Assembly (NCBI GenBank): GCA_030641945.1
Contig: DAOWLL010000009.1
Location: 1-13,917 of the forward strand
Length of the DNA stretch: 13,917 nt
Direction of reading: 5' to 3'
Source of the DNA: Gammaproteobacteria bacterium
GTDB taxonomy: Bacteria; Pseudomonadota; Gammaproteobacteria; SZUA-229
Shown: one piece after another, positions 13,501 to 13,917 of the stretch
Layout: every line of letters starts with the position of its first letter
Position numbering within the stretch: position 1 is the first letter of the stretch
Program-made: the position numbers and the translations under genes
Notes under the pieces: model-generated
The model's input: the letters and a program-made list of their open reading frames with translations, nothing else
Databases searched by the model: none
What the model was told of the DNA's origin: nothing

Positions 13501-13917
13501 AATATCGCGGTACCGGCGGTTCGCTTTATTATCTTCGTCACCAGGACATACTGATTGGTTCGGATCGTTTGCGTATCGAAGTGCGCGACAAGGAGTCGCT
13601 TGTTGTCATCGGTGTGAAGAACCTGACCCCTGCAATTGACTACGATATCGATTACATACAGGGCCGCATCGTTCTGAGTGAGCCATTGTCTTCAACAGCC
13701 AGCGATGATCTGCTTGTGCGTGAGAAATCGTTGAGCGGAAACCCGGTTTACCTGGTGGCGCGTTATGAATACACGCCAGGCTTCGAAGAAATCAACGACG
13801 TGGCCATCGGTGGACGCGCACATTACTGGCTAACCGATCAGGTAAAACTTGGCATTACCGCGAGTCAGCAGGATGAAGCTGATATTGAAAATTCATTGCA
13901 TGGAATCGACCTGACTC
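10536..13917 (+). CDS. Exported triple-OmpA-domain protein with C-terminal barrel-like region, 3' partial
   Basis: The frame starts at ATG 10536 and stays open to the window end (1127 codons plus one base). The start is supported by a Shine-Dalgarno-like AAAGAGG seven bases upstream and by a signal peptide at residues 1-19 ending V-Y-A. Three OmpA-like domains follow at about 95-211, 258-374 and 406-524. The first two carry GHTD, LSxAR and NRR motifs, which in OmpA-family proteins bind peptidoglycan; the third is altered. Residues about 586-700 and 730-805 look like beta-sandwich modules. From about 810 there are alternating aromatic/polar strands with conserved-looking motifs (YPTFGDDST at 901, RGTGGSLYYLRH from 991, IDYIQGRIVLSEPL), suggesting an outer-membrane barrel or receptor-like domain. 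A plausible role is anchoring the outer membrane to the cell wall and holding or exporting the giant protein encoded just upstream. The OmpA assignment is firm; the barrel is likely but incomplete and unverified. Confidence 0.93.
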   Translation, partial: MKLNRLILITALLALPVYADTGFNDTPAGETASPAWQLTSHPLGENTETQLPPDEIFNLWVQDETFFKPHEDDRIEMEKVLDKKYETFKLENAVPPIGFNSGEADIPQSAVTKLREVLDSMKFRANVRVHFVGHTDSDKLGPGLRAQYGDNIGLSRARAEIAAEFFQRALDLPPESVTYDGVGDTQPIASGNTSDGKRRNRRVEVQVWYDEITETAVDKEVVIKAENLNRIKVCREETVCKLQYRSGSARRARLKNLVVPLRFEVGQSEIPAEFIRQIREVSGNLRDKNNVVVHFVGHTDNLPLTDGAARIYRDHMGLSKARARRVALALQESLGLPNNAVSSTGKGSAYSVASNDTEKGRALNRRIEVEFWHDDPFQQFTAEPQSCPESESAEIITLAHDPPSGPIRAIRFQDGKPVIPPGYTQRLKNIMNELSDKSNVRVGFTGYTNNERMDRRAAMVYGDDIGLSTSRARRAMEMVQQELGLSDNQVEYEGLGYVHSKNVASTGFIQFDSSRVEVAILYDELAVLEESEGLDITRIDREAVAHNPYELNLMRITIDGEPEYDPFKNVADLQRCTDVALEQADIQFRFDNLEMSPRLNVTAWPNRVRYQDNPETQLAENTISFRVYNNYPNFIERAEVRVFEQDQSTNDEPVAIVPVDDNNMASWSAEYGNFTAPVINLKYLLRVYDGDGNFDETRSLPIWLVDELSEEELTAFTEDTTQVEQLVGYGENHLDLHNIPLAGGTVLVNGSKIPEGHSVWLAGRRIPVSKDGTFVAEEIFEKGYHTVEVAVLDPAGNGELYMREMQFKKNDWFYVGIADFTMAQDSTNGPAELVSGDTTHYDNDLNVDGRLAYYTNGEFGDHWQLVSSADTREGPVDELFTNFVEKDPKALFRRVDSDRAYPTFGDDSTVYENAPTSGKFYVKLRKNNSFGMWGNFIVGYTDTDLAHIDRGLYGAFGHYESPEATSFGEKKVMVGGFAAEPGTISGRDEYRGTGGSLYYLRHQDILIGSDRLRIEVRDKESLVVIGVKNLTPAIDYDIDYIQGRIVLSEPLSSTASDDLLVREKSLSGNPVYLVARYEYTPGFEEINDVAIGGRAHYWLTDQVKLGITASQQDEADIENSLHGIDLT
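10815..11170 (+). other. OmpA-like domain 1
   Basis: Residues about 95-211. It has the IGFNSGEADIP strand, GHTD with Asp136, a long loop, GLSRARAEIA with Arg158, a GVGDTQP turn and an NRRVEVQVW closing strand. Every residue usually linked to peptidoglycan binding in this family is present. The Asp to Arg spacing is 22 residues. Confidence 0.88.
11307..11658 (+). other. OmpA-like domain 2
   Basis: Residues about 258-374. It has LRFEVGQSEIP, GHTD with Asp300, GLSKARARRVA with Arg322, a GKGSAYS turn and NRRIEVEFW. It also appears competent for peptidoglycan binding. The linker before it carries a C-x5-C pair (Cys234 and Cys240) and a basic stretch SARRARLKN. Confidence 0.88.
11751..12108 (+). 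other. OmpA-like domain 3, altered binding site
   Basis: Residues about 406-524. The fold pattern is clear (IRFQDGKPVIPPG, GFTGYT, GLSTSRARRAM with Arg471, a GLGYVHS turn, RVEVAILYDE). The key Asp is Asn449, and the usual NRR before the last strand reads SSR. It probably does not bind peptidoglycan in the standard way. Confidence 0.8.
12963..13917 (+). other. Probable outer-membrane barrel or receptor-like region, incomplete
   Basis: From residue 810 (NDWFYVGIAD) the sequence is rich in alternating Tyr/Phe/Trp, Gly and polar residues. Strand-like stretches include DGRLAYYTNGEF, KFYVKLRKNNSFG, GNFIVGYTDTDL, KKVMVGGFAAEP and YLVARYEY, near the cut end GGRAHYWLTDQVKLGITA. This is typical of outer-membrane beta strands. 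The order YP-x-GD, GTGGSLYY, RIEVRDKES, DIDY-x-QGRI, GNPVY looks like one conserved domain, perhaps a periplasmic or plug-like part ahead of the barrel proper. The C-terminus is outside the window. Confidence 0.55.

Noticed and set aside
12741..13541. Minus-strand open frame of 266 codons opposite the OmpA-domain gene
   Set aside because: The plus-strand frame here has a signal peptide, domains and continuous conserved motifs. The reverse frame shows none.

Overview
The window is completely filled by two co-directional genes on the plus strand, and both run off an edge. The first is the 3' part of a giant surface-protein gene: 3512 codons are visible and its start lies upstream of base 1. The second begins inside the stop codon of the first (ATGA overlap), starts with a clear signal peptide, and is still open at base 13917. 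No RNA genes, mobile elements, CRISPR arrays, internal terminators or intergenic gaps are visible.

The organism is very probably a Gram-negative bacterium. The second gene carries OmpA-type peptidoglycan-binding domains, a Sec signal peptide, and a C-terminal half that looks like outer-membrane beta-strand sequence. Roughly balanced base composition and the general architecture would suit a gammaproteobacterium, but this is an inference and no genus can be named.

Layout. (1) Bases 1-8670: about 17 DUF11/TIGR01451-like beta-sandwich modules in series. From about 1138 to 6790 they alternate strictly between two types. From about 6790 to 8670 a third, more uniform type takes over. (2) Bases 8670-9540: an SdrD_B-like module and a cysteine-containing beta-rich module. 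(3) Bases 9540-10539: one more DUF11 module, a second SdrD_B-like module with a calcium-type acidic loop, and a C-terminal segment resembling a cut-down OmpA domain. (4) Bases 10536-13917: signal peptide, three OmpA-like domains, beta-sandwich segments, then a long beta-rich region that is probably a membrane barrel, truncated by the window.

The likely joint role is a cell-surface system. The first gene would encode a very long, stiff, stalk-like adhesin. The second would encode a cell-wall-anchored outer-membrane partner that could hold or export it. Tight translational coupling and OmpA-like elements in both proteins support a pair, but partnership is inferred. The most notable internal pattern is a Lys/Asp/Asn set kept in most DUF11 modules and lost as a group in two of them, which is what self-forming intramolecular isopeptide crosslinks would predict.
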